Of a stretch of DNA of 64,000 bases, positions 1 to 20,821 are shown piece by piece (the stretch's first letter is position 1; every line of letters begins with the position of its first letter). Under the pieces are notes generated by a model. It had not been told where the DNA came from and did not search any database. It worked only from the letters and a program-made list of their open reading frames with translations. Origin of the DNA: Hormiphora californensis (Eukaryota > Ctenophora > Tentaculata > Cydippida > Pleurobrachiidae); assembly GCA_020137815.1 (NCBI GenBank), contig CM035354.1, positions 7,600,487 to 7,664,486 of the forward strand. Direction: 5' to 3'. Both the position numbers and the translations under genes were made by a program.

Positions 1-1003
1 TAATCAGAAAAGTGCTCGACACACACACAAACATACCGAGGATTCTTGTTTTAATGATTGAAGATTGGCCTTTGTGGTTTTTGGTAGCCAATCTTTTGGG
101 GCGGATAATGGTGCAACCATAATCAAAGAAGACTGAACAAACGTGCTGTTTGAATTGTAGTGTCTGTACTCCACGCTGTATGCCTCTAACTCAATTAGTA
201 TGGTGCACTTTTTAGTCGGCTAAAAATGTTTTTCTAACACATTATTCCTCAATGTCTCCCTCTCTTTCTATCTATCTCTCTATTTATTTCTCTCTTCCAA
301 ATTCTAAGTCCTATGCTTTCTTCTCTCAGACACAAATAATATCCACTATGTTTCTCTCTTTAGCTGTCAGTTTCAATCGGCCCCGTTTAGCAGCACAAAA
401 TACTAAATTAACACAAAAAAAACTCCCACGAAATTAAAACAGCGAACAGAAATTGATGTGAGTGCATCAAAGGCGTGTCTTTATCCCGAATTACCAAAAC
501 ATGAAAAATATACCTGGTTATTGCAGCCGTTTCCCTTTTTGATTGAACCTTGATGAAACAAACCAGTCATAGTTTGGGGATAACTCAACGGGACGAGAAC
601 CAATATACGAAACGGTCCTATAACGAAACAGTGCAAAAATGGTCCATATAATATGTTTCTCTCTCTCCCAGTTTCTTTTCTCTTCCAAATTTAGCACCAA
701 GCTTAATGAAGGGAAAAAATAATTCGAACCGCAACTCTCAGCACACACAGTTTCAATGTGACTTAACGATTTAAGCGTCTGATTTACCTCAGTGACAATA
801 CAAATCACTGAATATAGGTATCAGCCGCACAGCTCAAGGAGAAATAAAATTGAAGAAAACGATAAACCACATTAGCAAAATGTTGCCTGATAGGTTTTCA
901 AACGTAGCTTCGGTTTTATAGCGACAGGTATGACACCTCCACGACTGCATAATCCCAATGCGTGGCAGAAATAATATAGCCTATAAAAAACCTGAGTCAT
1001 TCA

Positions 1004-1504
1004 TTACAGAGCTTCAGATAGTTGTCTATATACGTCTTCCATTTCCCGTTCATGTTCCTCTTCAAGCCGTTTCCGTCTCGCTCTCTCCAAGACCAATTCC
1101 CGCTCCAATTGAGCCACTTCTAGATCACTCACACCTCCCCTGCTGGGTGGTCTAGTGGTGAGATTCATCTGTACTGCCCGTCTGATTTCACCCAGTTCAA
1201 ATATAATGGTGTTCAGGGTTCCCTCAGTTGACCTCCGTAATTCTGCAATCTCCTCTGCTAGCTGGACCTGGTTCATCCGCACTCTATCCACCGCCAACAC
1301 TAGCCCACCTTGTTGAGTAAGGGAACAAAGCTCACCCCTGTTTTCTTGTACTACAGGAGAGATGGGAGGTAAGATGCTGGTGTAGTGGCTGTAGTCCTGT
1401 GCATCTACAGGGGGCTGGAACACCCCATCAAATGTATCGGTGTCAGGAGTCTGGGAGCGTTTGATTGGTTCCTTGCCCCGTGGGTGGTCGGGATGCCCTC
1501 CCAT
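1004..1504 (-). CDS. Putative small coiled-coil protein
   Basis: An intronless ORF of about 166 residues that I do not recognise. The N-terminal half is Pro/Thr/Asp-rich. From about residue 80 it becomes helical, and the last 50 residues are a charged Leu/Glu/Arg coiled coil ending in a normal stop. An acceptor-like TATAG lies a few bases upstream. The first ATG after it (about 1509) is one frame off and would need a +1 shift within three codons (AGU-G or GAU-G) to enter this ORF; the in-frame ATG at 1504 needs none. It lies 370 bp downstream of the SLC34 stop on the same strand. Coding status rests on length, composition and the upstream acceptor only, so this could be spurious. Confidence 0.4.
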   Translation of the reverse strand: MGGHPDHPRGKEPIKRSQTPDTDTFDGVFQPPVDAQDYSHYTSILPPISPVVQENRGELCSLTQQGGLVLAVDRVRMNQVQLAEEIAELRRSTEGTLNTIIFELGEIRRAVQMNLTTRPPSRGGVSDLEVAQLERELVLERARRKRLEEEHEREMEDVYRQLSEAL

Positions 1505-1875
1505 CACTCATTCTATACACACAGAAGAAAGCAACACAAAGACTCACAAAGTTTTGCAGTCTGCAGCAGATTTATGTGTGTTGCATGTGTAAGCCTAACT
1601 AGGGACCCATACTGCTGCACTGCCCGCCGGCCTTCTTCCAGTGTGGCGGTACACAATAATAAAATGATCTTTCACTCTGAATGAATAGAGGGAATTAAAT
1701 GGTACATGGCAACGCCAAATACAGTATACAATGGTATAAAATGTGTGAAACATGATAATATTTCCTCGGAGATCTTGTGCAGTACCACACACACATTTAA
1801 AGCATGCCCCTATCAAAAGCTGGTCTCTCTAATAACAGACAACAGTCCTATATTACACGTGTCTTGTTCCTAGTT

Positions 1876-4800
1876 TCAAATTGTAGTCGTCCTATCAATA
1901 ACAGCAGTCTTTTTCTCAATATCACTTGCATTTATCTGGCCACCATTTTCAGTGTTTTGTCCATTTTTATTTGGGTGGTTCACGTCCTCAACAGCGGGAT
2001 GCTCGGTAGGTGTAACGTTTGCGAGGGATTTGCAGCACGGTAGTTTCCCAAGAACGGCTGATATCACCCGATCCAGTGGTTTCAGAGATCTCATCCACTC
2101 GGGGAGGAAGTACCAGCTTTTCAGCATCGGTGGTAACCTGAATATAGGGGGGTGGGGGTCATAAATATAGTTTCTAGTCTCCAAAGTAGGACTCTGTATC
2201 TAAATATTCTTTCCCATTCTCTCAACCTCACCCTCCTTATTGACTTTGGCAAGTATCCTCCCTATTTCTCAACCTCACGCTCCTCAACCTACCAGTGTGG
2301 GGCGTGAGTCTGGATCAGGGTTAGAGTGACAATGAAGAGGACAACCAGGAACACAAAGCCAACCACTGCCAGAAGTAGAGCTGTGGAAATGAGAGACAGG
2401 CCGAGAAGGGACATGGGTAGGAGTAGGAAGACAAGAAGTAGGTACACAACGGCAAACCATCTGGGGGAAGAAGTTAGTAGATTAGAGTTCTCAGTTTTAC
2501 CACTCGGCTCAATTTTAAGTATGAAAATAACATGATTCATGAAGTCATGGTATTTCACAAGGGTGGTCTGGTATGACTATTGACTAGCAACTTGAGAGCA
2601 ACTTACCTATATTTAGCAGTGGTGGTTCCCAGGAATTTGGCACCGGCTAATGGTAGCCTCCTGGTAAAGGGAATAGGGAAGAACACTAGAATACCAAATA
2701 TATTGAACAACAGATGACACACCTGCGGAGAAGAAGGGAATTGTTAAATCAAAAGTAAAAATATGATATATTGAAGCTGCGAAATAGTAGTGCTACAAAC
2801 AACTACAGATCAGAATAACTGAAGTAGCAGAGCAGCTCGTCAAGTCTAACTTACCGCTATTTGTACTGCCTCTTGTCGTGAGGCTGGATCTGATGCCATG
2901 GCTGCCAACATTAGAGGTAGTTGTAGTACCGATATTACTGCCCAGAGTTAGGGGGTACATTCTCTCCAGACTTAATCACACCGATGCCCACCAGGGGTGT
3001 GAGGGTAGATGTAAAGACACTTGAGCTTTGTAGTAAGAATGTCATTACCGTTCCGATAACTAAGGAATATGTACCTGAAATGAAGGGAGGTATTTAGTGG
3101 TGGAATACCTTTTTAGAAAGAAAGAATTCTTTGCTTTCGGATATATTTGGCGAGCTCTACTGGACAATGTGAGTGACTTGAAGATTGGTGCTTTATCTTA
3201 CCCAGTAAGTGGTTTGAATGGTCCCGGTAGATTACTGTTGATATTCTTCTTCAGTTTCCCCGCTACCTGAACCCATTAGGAGAGATTGGAGGATCTTAAC
3301 GAGAACGGTCAGACAGAGGATCAACATGACGAGACTGATGGCGAGGAGTAATAATCCGGTCAGGAACGTCACTCAGACCTGGTGGGAGGATGAGGAGGGT
3401 TATATACTGAATGTAACATACTCTCTGTCACTAGATCTTATTTTTGGGGATCACCACACGAATTATCTTAGTTGGACAGCACGAATCTGTAGATCAGTGT
3501 CCGTGTAGAATTCCTGCATGAATCTATGCAATGGCTTCATCTAATAATAGTATAGACTATAGCATATATATATATTCTACTATAATAGCACAAATGTGTA
3601 TACAATTGCTGAGTCTATCGCATATTAGGGAATGCTCTAACGGGTATAATGGTTATCGCACTTTCAGGAAAGACTGTCCCAGTTTACAAAAGCCCCACAG
3701 CTTTCTCTCAAGGAGAGCACTCCACTTTGTTATCTCATCACACCGTTATCGCATTAAATACTCACAACCGGAAGCTTAAAATAGAGCCATCTCAGGTTAT
3801 GTGACCAATATGTTTCAGTGACCGCGAGAATTGAGCATTTCAAATGAAGTACGTTTCCAGGAATAATAACATGAACTTTTGGAATAATATGACTGACTTT
3901 ACCTCGGTTAGAAAAAAGGAATCTGCAGTCCACTAACACATCACTGTTCCTTGCATCAGTACAGATCTTCATAAGAGTCCTGTCATTCCACATATCACAG
4001 AGAGTCTTATTGTAGCCGTTCTCATTTTCTGCACAATGCTGTAAAACAGAGCTGAGTTAATACACAATATTTAGGGATCTTTTGGAGTTGGAATTTGTTT
4101 GGAGCTGATAAGTAAACTAATACTTTCTAAAGAACTTGATCCTATTCACCTACCGCGGACTACCTACTATTGCTATTTTGTCGAGGACAGTCTTGGTGTC
4201 CATCTGTATGATCAGTGTGGTGAATGGATCAGTCAGGACGGAGAAGAAATCAGGACTTTCCTCCGATGGCTCTGAGTCAATGCCGCTCACAATGACGTGA
4301 CTGAGCCTCTCGATAGGGTGGAATATCGCCTCCAGTGGCAGGAATATCGATACACACAACCAGTTGAAAACAATCGTGAACTAGAAACAAGGAGAGGGAG
4401 AGATGAATAATGTGGATTTGGTATAACAGTGTCTCACGGGAAAGATTATAAAGCATTCATTCCCGTGATACCACTAAAGCTTTTTCAATAGTCACTTGAC
4501 TTGTTCACACTGGTTCTTCTCCATGGAATTCTTACCAGTTGCCCCTGCGAATGCCCGTCTGAATTGCTTTCTGTCCATGGACTGTCCCAGACTGACGATG
4601 GTATTGGTGACTGTTGTCCCAATATTGGCTCCCATTATCAGGTTTACAGCTGGTCGCATCTCAATAACTGGGAGATTGGGTTAGTTACTGAGTGGGAGGT
4701 TGTTGAATAAGGGGTGGAAGGAGAGGGAGATTATAGTTATTCGACCTTTCAACCTACAGCATAGAGAGTATCAATGAAAATCGCCAATAATAGATCCATT

Positions 4801-5765
4801 CATAGCCATTCTAAACTCTCTAATCCCACTATACTTACTTCCTGCTGCCACCATGCTGACAATGATACTAGAGGATGTAGAAGAGCTTTGAACCAGCACC
4901 GTCACTATCACCCCCATCATCAGTCCTACTATCGGATTCTGCATTATCTCAGCCTGACTAAACGCCTGGGAAGTTGGGATGGAGTTACAAGTTGTAACTT
5001 ACAAGTGGGAATCTCGGGAAGCCTGGGAGGGATGGAGTTACAAGTGGAAGTTTGGGTAGTCTATGGTAGGAGAAGGGGCAGGAATTCAATATCATTTGAA
5101 GAAAAGACGGAGTTTTGTAGCACTATGACGTCACTCGTGACGTAACAAAGATAAGCTGGTGGTAGTAAATTATGGGTGTCCTCAATTCTCAAATCTGGTT
5201 TTTCTAGACGTACAGGGTCTGGATAAATTAGGTTGGTACTGAGACTAGACAAGATAGCAGTCATGTACAAACCAAGAACCCCCTCCCTCCCCCGGGTGCA
5301 GTTCACTTCAGACTGTATTTTAATTACCTTGCCGGCTTTCTTTCCTCCGAGCAGCTGGAATGCATTTGAAAGAAAATCGAGGGAACAAACAAAAAAGTAG
5401 AGAGAGCACAAAGCCAACAGGATCCTCCCAACAATCCAAGCTATTGTCAAAGCTTTCTCTCCCTCTGTTTTCTCTGTCCAATGAACACACTCTTCCTCTT
5501 CCTCGATGTCCTGAGTGACATCCCAGAAATCTTCAGTTCCACCTCGCCGTTTCCTTGGTAACGATTCCTCTGCCATCCTCAGATAGCTGGACCTCCTTCT
5601 GCCCTGTTGGAATCCATCTGGAACACCTTCCTCAACCGTGGCCGGGTTCCTGAATAGAGAGAGAATGGGGTTAGTTGGAGTAACTAATAACATACAATAC
5701 ACTCGGTGTGCTATAAGCTATTCTTGCCTAAAGGTGAGAGCCAGGGAGCTGTTCGTTCTCAGCAT
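1876..5765 (-). CDS. SLC34A: SLC34-type sodium/phosphate cotransporter, 11 exons, six +1 frame breaks
   Basis: Plasma-membrane Na+-coupled phosphate transporter of the NaPi-II family. Exons: 5728-5765, 5328-5649, 4839-4965, 4536-4667, 4168-4380, 3903-4038, 3202-3378, 2855-3074, 2607-2722, 2293-2460, 1876-2137. Family hallmarks are clear. They include the first membrane segment with [19 protein letters not shown], both QSSS repeats (QSSSTSSS in exon 3, QSSSVFTS in exon 8), [20 protein letters not shown], the Cys-bearing outer loop (exon 6), [19 protein letters not shown] and [13 protein letters not shown] near the C terminus. Corrected length is 634 aa, against about 640 in vertebrates. Intron 1 uses a GC donor (AG|GCAAGA). 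All other splice sites are GT-AG. Exons 5, 7 and 8 cannot be read in one frame: one, two and three single-base +1 skips are required. The start ATG at 5765 is the least certain point. Confidence 0.9.
2912..3061 (-). other. SLC34 +1 frame breaks 4, 5 and 6
   Basis: Exon 8 needs three +1 skips within 150 bp: CTT, skip A (3061), GTT before the VIGTVMTF segment; AAT, skip G (2958), TAC before [14 protein letters not shown]; and TCT, skip A (2912), ATG before LAAMAS. Each segment between breaks matches the SLC34 family. The total of three skips restores the phase needed by exon 9. Confidence 0.85.
3270..3364 (-). other. SLC34 +1 frame breaks 2 and 3
   Basis: Exon 7 begins in frame as Leu-Ser-Asp-Val and then needs +1 at about 3364 (GTT, skip C, CTG) to give the hydrophobic membrane segment. 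It needs +1 again at about 3270 (GGT, skip T, CAG) to give Gly-Gln-Val-Ala, which matches the family's GQVA. The phase entering and leaving the exon is only consistent if two bases are skipped. Confidence 0.8.
4369..4375 (-). other. SLC34 +1 frame break 1
   Basis: Exon 5 joins to exon 4 to give the conserved Val-His-Asp. The next conserved Phe-Asn-Trp-Leu is one base further on (GAT TGT TTT CAA against GTT TTC AAC TGG). The skipped base fits after GAT or TGT. Both flanks match the family, so the break is placed within 7 bp. Confidence 0.8.
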
Positions 5766-8326
5766 ATTGGTTAAAACCCCTTCTGCTAAAGACGGTACAA
5801 TACTGGGTGACGCGTGACGGACAATTGAACTGAGAAACAACCAGACGCCTTGGATAGTTCACTCATATCAAATATCAAGCAACAGGTTATGCGAACAGGC
5901 ATGCCCTAAATCTTTAAACAGTTTACCAACAAACTTAGTTCAGTGGTCACTGCAGATTGCAGTACATTCTGCTATTGTCCCGATGGAAAAACGCAAAAAT
6001 ATAATACTCAAGTGATGCAGAGAGATCGAACTGTACAATTAGGATTGAGGGATTCAGGGCGGTTCTCTCACACACCTACAATATTTAGGGGTCACATCTG
6101 TAATAACAGACGTGTGTGACAAAGATGATCACGTTTGAATATATCTAACAGGCCTATAGTTGGTCTTGCAGCTAACGCCAAACAGGCCCTGCAGAGTCGA
6201 TCAGAGAAAAGGAGACAACAATCTTAAGCCCAGTCATGGTCATTTGAATTCGAGCACTCTTCGCAGATTTAGGGACATGATATACCCATTGAATCATAAT
6301 ATGAAGGGGGTTGGTGCAAACATTCCACACCTCTCATTTCTCGATATAAATATGGTACCTACCTTGACAGGAGAGAATCTACAACAACAATTAGAAAGTG
6401 TATTGAAAGAAGCCCCACAAATACTTCACGAGTACAAAACATATCCAGACAAACTGACAAACCGCACATACAAAAGACAAAACATCTGATAATAATAATA
6501 ATAATAAAAATCCCTACCTTATGAAAGTTCCATCCGTCATTGCCTGGAATTCCTCTGGTACCAACTAGTTGCTACTGAGCTATCTGGGTTGAAAGGGACA
6601 GGTAGTAGGTACTGGATAGTACTTTATCAGGGAACGAGCAAACTGAAGATGGAGAATGGCGAATGCCAACCAACAATAAAATATGGCAATCAAGTCCTGG
6701 TGGGTACGCGTTATCTTTATCGCCCACTGTCTCCGTTTCTCCCCTCCCTGTCCTCCCCCTCCCTCTCTGTTGCCCTCCCCTCCCTCTCTGTTGTCCTCCC
6801 CTCTCCCTCTCCGTCTCTCTCCCTCTCGTCCATCTCTCTCCTTCTCCCTCTCTTTCCTCTCTCTCCGTCGCCCTCCCCCTCCTTGTTTCGTCAGTACACT
6901 GAGTGCTTATCACCTAATCACCTCATTCTCTCTCAAATCCGATTATTCAAGGAAACCAAGGTGGCTCCTGCATCTCCAACCCTCCCTCCTTTACCGAACC
7001 TCCCCAATTCATGGCGATAACGGGACATTGAATAATATTATTAATTAAGAAATGGCACATTATCGGGAGAAAGTAAGTGTGATAAAGTGTTAGAATTGCA
7101 GAAATAGGTGAAATCTATGGGTTTCTGGGGAATCTTGCACCACGCACGTCGCCAAATCTTGCAGCGACATATCCGCCCGCCCCTGCTAAGACCAGGACTC
7201 TCATTATCATTGTTAACAATCATTGAGTAAGGTCAGGTCTATTAGGCCAATGCTCTAACCACAGTTCTCGCGCTTTGAAAGAAATGAGAATTATATAGGC
7301 TCAGGCCAATGCTCTGACAGGATCAAGTCATCATGAAGAAATCTAGCGTATTTGGAACGAGATGAACTTCAAAACAATACGACGCATAGTTCTTAGATTA
7401 GATGAAAAATAGTGATCGTTGAGTCGCTACTGTTGAAATATATGGAGGAGAGAGAGAGGGAGGAGAGAGAGAGGGGAGGGAAAGAGAGAAAGAGGGAGAG
7501 AGAAAGATAGAGAGGTGAAGAGAATCTCGTTCCCGGTTCCAAGGTCATTACTCGAAATCGGGTTAATCTACGACTCGCACACACCATATGGCCCTGAATT
7601 TCAACCATAACATCATTCAACACAAACAGTACTGAAAAAAGAACAGAAAATGTGACTGATGGAGGGATCAGGGTGGCAGCAGACAACAGATCGAGTTTGT
7701 CGATCAAATGAAGAAAATGAAACGTGAGATGAAAACTGGGTAGCTGACTTGAAATGAGCTTTCGTGAGGTGCAATTCGTATTAACTATTGTAGCTTTCGG
7801 GAATATTGCTATGAGTCCATGGCCAATACCCAATTTTACGGTCGTGAGTCAGAAATCTCGTTCCCGATCTCACCAGATCATTTTGCATCCGTCACACTTT
7901 GGGAGTCTGGTGACGTAGACCTTGCGCGCGGCGCGTCTAATTAAGGCAATCACACAATTGTCAGTTGACAAAGTACAATCAAGAAATACACTGTGTACTA
8001 TTTTACACACAACAACTGCAACTCAAGTCATGCCACTGCTACAGCAGCTAAATTGGGGGTGTACTGTGCATTTGGTGATCGATGACCTGTCCGACCGGTT
8101 TATCACTTTTGTGTAGGTTCATATTTGGCATTGCACATGTTGACCTTGCCATCACCTCTCTCTTTCTATCAGAGAAAGTGCATCTCTCTTTCTCTCCCTC
8201 TCGGGACGCGCCCTTAGTACAAGTGTGCAGTGTGCCGACTTCTCAGAAAACCACTTTTCAACCAACCATGGTATGCAAGACGACAAGCAGTTTAAGCAAA
8301 CAAATTCAGGATGTCGTGTATCACAC
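5766..8326. other. Intergenic, no gene supported
   Basis: No conserved coding sequence is visible. It holds a short TAA microsatellite near 6486-6508, a CT-rich pyrimidine tract at about 6715-6885 that creates Ser/Leu/Pro-rich spurious ORFs, and a GAGA-rich tract at about 7440-7510. Confidence 0.6.
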
Positions 8327-9660
8327 GGCGTGCCTGGTGAAACTTTAACACGACCTAGCATGCTACGGGAAACCACCACTTGTACGTGGTAGCTGAGGGT
8401 CTACAGAATGGCGCTACGGTGCGGGAAAAAAAATTCCATTGCCTAAAATCATTTTTTTTTACTTTTATTTGATTTGGGTCAAAATTGGCTATATTAAACG
8501 TGGTCCCGAAAAATCCATAATGACTTAGCACACGAAATATGTCACCCCCACCTATTTTTGCACGTAGAATCGATTGCCGTTGAAGTCGAATCTCTAAAAT
8601 GACTGTAAATTGGTCAAAAGTTGATTTTTTACCATTTTTGGAGGTTTTTGGCCCCTAAACCATTGAAAACGTTGAGATAGGAATTTGAAACTAGTGCCAA
8701 TCGTTAAAATGGTCATTTTTCTACCAAGAACCAAGTTTTCGTGTATATCCGATTTATGGTTAGATTTGGGCAAATTGTTGAAATCTGCCAACTAGGAGAA
8801 CCGTAGCTTGATTTTTTCCTTTTTTATATTTTGGCATTTTTGACAAACTTCTGATTGAAATGGCCAGTCGGGACCATGCTTAAGTTGTTTATGGGACAAT
8901 TTTCGACTAAAATCCAAGATTTCATACCAATCCAATAACAGATCGTTGATTTGTAGAAAATTTAAGTAGGCAAAACGGTCAAAATAAGCAAGAAAAGTTG
9001 TTATTTTGACCGTTTTGCCTACTTAAATTTTCTACAAATCAACGATCTGTTATTGGATTGGTATGAAATCTTGGATTTTAGTCGAAAATTGTCCCATAAA
9101 CAACTTAAGCATGGTCCCGACTGGCCATTTCAATCAGAAGTTTGTCAAAAATGCCAAAATATAAAAAAGGAAAAAATCAAGCTACGGTTCTCCTAGTTGG
9201 CAGATTTCAACAATTTGCCCAAATCTAACCATAAATCGGATATACACGAAAACTTGGTTCTTGGTAGAAAAATGACCATTTTAACGATTGGCACTAGTTT
9301 CAAATTCCTATCTTAACGTTTTCAATGGTTTAGGGGCCAAAAACCTCCAAAAAATGGTAAAAAATCAACTTTTGACCAATTTACAGTCATTTTAGAGATT
9401 CGACTTCAACGGCAATCGATTCTACGTGCAAAAATAGGTGGGGGTGACATATTTCGTGTGCTAAGTCATTATGGATTTTTCGGGACCACGTTTAATATAG
9501 CCAATTTTGACCCAAATCAAATAAAAGTAAAAAAAATGATTTTAGGCAATGGAATTTTTTTCCCGCACCGTAGCGCCATTCTGTAGACCCTCAGCTACCA
9601 CGTACAAGTGGTGGTTTCCCGTAGCATGCTAGGTCGTGTTAAAGTTTCACCAGGCACGCC
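8327..9660. mobile_element. Foldback (long terminal inverted repeat) element
   Basis: Two arms of about 655 bp are near-perfect reverse complements, meeting near 8994 around a loop of a dozen bases. The outer ends are GGCGTGCCTGG and CCAGGCACGCC. The flanks GTGTATCACAC (left) and GTGATCACAC (right) look like a target duplication of about 10 bp with one indel, as made by Mutator-like elements. There is no transposase ORF. Arm divergence is only a few bases, implying recent mobility or ongoing arm homogenisation. Confidence 0.85.
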
Positions 9661-9990
9661 GTGATCACACTCACATTATAACGGTATACAGATAAAACAC
9701 TTGTAAAACTTTAAGTTCAATGAATCTATAATATCAGCTACGCTAGGTTTTGTAAAATTCCATCGGTTATTTTTTGATAGCTCACTAAAATTCACTACGC
9801 TATACTCATTGTTCAATAATTGTCCTAATAAATCCTAGATCTCTTCCTTGTTTTTTGTTGTGTTTTATACAGGTGGAGGAGACGGTACAAAATTAAAATC
9901 GCTAGGCACAGTGCCCTAAATAACAAGAATATCACGAAGCACAGTCTCTCTCTCTTTAAAATCTAGAATGTCTCTCTTGTTGGATGCACG

Positions 9991-18285
<8,295 letters not shown>

Positions 18286-18659
18286 CGCTATATCAGGGGA
18301 GGGAGGTTAGGGATGAAATATCGCCATACAGCAGGGGAGGGATGAAACAAAGAGGTTTGGACCTGCATTCATTGGGACAAGAACTATATGATGGAGAGTT
18401 GGGGAGGTGGGGAGGGAATTAATAGAGTCATCTGGCGTCTGCAGGCCGCTGCAGTCGTGTGAGTGGTAACTCAACATTTCAACAACCAGTGGGAAAATTG
18501 TATGAAGCAGTTCCAATTAGTATGGTAGCTATGGAGAGATGGAAGCAGAGAGAGATAAAGCAGAGGCGTTTAAATTGGATAAGAGTTCTGTACATTCATA
18601 TCTGACTAATTAGCGATGTAAAGAGACATGTGTATAACGACATGCAATAAATTAGATTC

Positions 18660-18677
18660 GCACTATCTCTCTCTCTT

Positions 18678-18743
<66 letters not shown>

Positions 18744-18745
18744 CT
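18660..18745. repeat. (TC)n microsatellite
   Basis: Pyrimidine dinucleotide tract between the TTLL9 stop and the CPT1 start. Nothing else is seen in this 560-bp spacer. Confidence 0.9.
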
Positions 18746-18848
18746 CCCTCTCACTCTGTACATTTATATACACAATATGTACACAACATTAACGCGTTAT
18801 AACGATGCATGCTGGTCAACAGCACTGCACTACATTCAGACACTGACA

Positions 18849-20323
18849 CTATTTAACGGAATTCGTATGGCTCCGCATCATGTTCTTCAAATTCTCCTCC
18901 CTATCATTGAAACCTCCCAGCCGGGTATTAGTTGGGTAGGGAGGGTGAGGCATGCCTTCCATGGCTAGTTCCTCGCCATAAACAGGGCCATCGTTCCACA
19001 TGAGATCAAACCCACCCACCCTCTTCTCTTTCCCTGTTAGTTTCCCCTCCATGTCTATAACCGTCAACACATCGTGTAGCAGTTTGAATTTCAGATCATA
19101 ATCCTGTTGATTTGACGCGGTTAGGGAGGGAGAAGCGTTGATTTCCAGCAGCCACGGTTTCAGAGTCTCATCAATGAGAATGTCATACCCGTACAACTCG
19201 AAACAATGTTTATCATTTATCATTATCTTCTGGGTGCTTTGTAGACTCTTTATAAAGATATCATCCATGGCCCGGAATAGGGTCTCTACCGCCTCTGGAC
19301 CGTGTTTCGTCATCAAATACATCCGGAGTTGTATGAGCGACCATTTGCACCCCTTCTCAGGATCATAATCAGGAGCTGTCTTCTGAATTGCCACGTTGGT
19401 AAGATGGACATAGGTATCCTCAATAGCGTCCGTAGAATATCGACTATTAGACATTCGACCAAACCCACTTCTGTATAACCATACTTTTAGGGGTATGTAG
19501 GACGTTACTAGCACATAACAACGGATATCAAACTTCCTGCCGCCAATTAGATAAGGGTTGTCGATATATTTCTGGACCACGTAGTTCTCTACTGGTTCCC
19601 GATCGTCCCTAGTCCCATCAACCTTCCAGCTATCTTCCTTCTTCCACTCCATAATGTCCTTGAGTTTCCTAAACAGGAAGATTCCCTTGCCCTGGGATTT
19701 TGCGATGGGCTTCATAATCCACGTAGAGTTCGGACATCGCTTGAATTCCTCTACAAAGATGTGATAGTCGGAGGGGAGCTCAAATGTTGTTGGGAAGAAA
19801 TCACACTTAGCAGCTTCAATCTTCCCACTCTCCCGCTCGATAAACTTTCGGAGACGTTTCAAGTTTTTGGCCATAAGATTCTTCCGTGTCAGCTCGTAGT
19901 GGTTTCGAAAGTGATTTAACCTCATGTGTTCCTCCATGTAACAATGATCAAACACTTCCCTCATCCAGCCCACATCGGCCCAGTAGAAATCCCAGTCACC
20001 TGGCGAGGGGAGGACAATTAGCTACTGAATATACTAGATAGAGAGGGAGGGAATGAGATAGGAAAATTGAGGCTTGAGCAAGGTATTTAAAAGAACCATC
20101 ATGGGGGGCAAAACTCGGTAACTTTTAAATCTTCACGGCCATGTATCAAGCAAGATGGTTGTGCAGTAAGCTGGCTGATTGCCAGTTGGAACATACCTGA
20201 TTCTTCTTTCACTTCTTGCCATCCCCGTGAGCGTAGCACGTCTGCGATTGTGTTCTGGAGGCTACACTTGAATCGAATAACTTTACTTTCGTTTCGGGCA
20301 CCGCGGTTTCTGTTTGTATACAT
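18849..20323 (-). CDS. TTLL9: Tubulin polyglutamylase TTLL9
   Basis: Tubulin-tyrosine-ligase-like enzyme that adds glutamates to axonemal tubulin. Exon 1 is 20197-20323 and exon 2 is 18849-19999; the joined 425-aa protein is complete with no frame break. Seen: [10 protein letters not shown] and [11 protein letters not shown] at the N terminus, the ATP-grasp core with [56 protein letters not shown] and ASPSLT, then the TTLL9-like tail [18 protein letters not shown]. The acceptor-like TTATAG directly abuts the ATG. The stop lies 564 bp upstream of the CPT1 start on the same strand. Confidence 0.93.
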
Positions 20324-20821
20324 CTATAATACATAGGATCAGAAGGTTATACACTACAAATGAGCAGTTGTAATGGATATTTTCTATTGAATAATGGATG
20401 GTAGAGTGATGAATAATTATATTGATAGACTCTTAGTGTTAGTAGTTGAATTAACATGATTGAAGATGTGTAACTCATGGGCATTTCAAAACTCTCAGGC
20501 GATTTTACATAAAGTTGGACAGTGAATACAATTATGCCACCTGGTGTCACAGAGCCAGATGACCACGTACGCAGCTTCATTTCAAAACTTTGGATTCGGC
20601 AACTTTCACTTTTTATAGTGCTACAGATTTTGCAACCACTAAACTCCGTTAAAATGACAACTTTTATTGGAATGATAGCTTAGGTCAATTCAAATCATCC
20701 CTGGGCAATTACCTGACAGGCTTTCATGACCGTCCCCCTGCCAGAGGCTATCACTCACTTCCCAATGATATTTCCCCTCAATGTGCTGTTGATGTCTGCT
20801 GATTGGCTGAGAGGTGATATA

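Noticed and set aside
2855-3378. Tiny introns as an explanation of the SLC34 frame breaks
   Set aside because: Conserved residues are contiguous across each break and only one base is surplus, so no intron could be removed.
6572-7048. Overlapping Ser/Pro/Leu and Arg/Glu ORFs
   Set aside because: Translations of a CT-rich tract; no conserved motif.
8594-8791. 65-codon ORF in the foldback element
   Set aside because: It lies in one arm of the perfect inverted repeat, with no similarity or composition typical of coding DNA.
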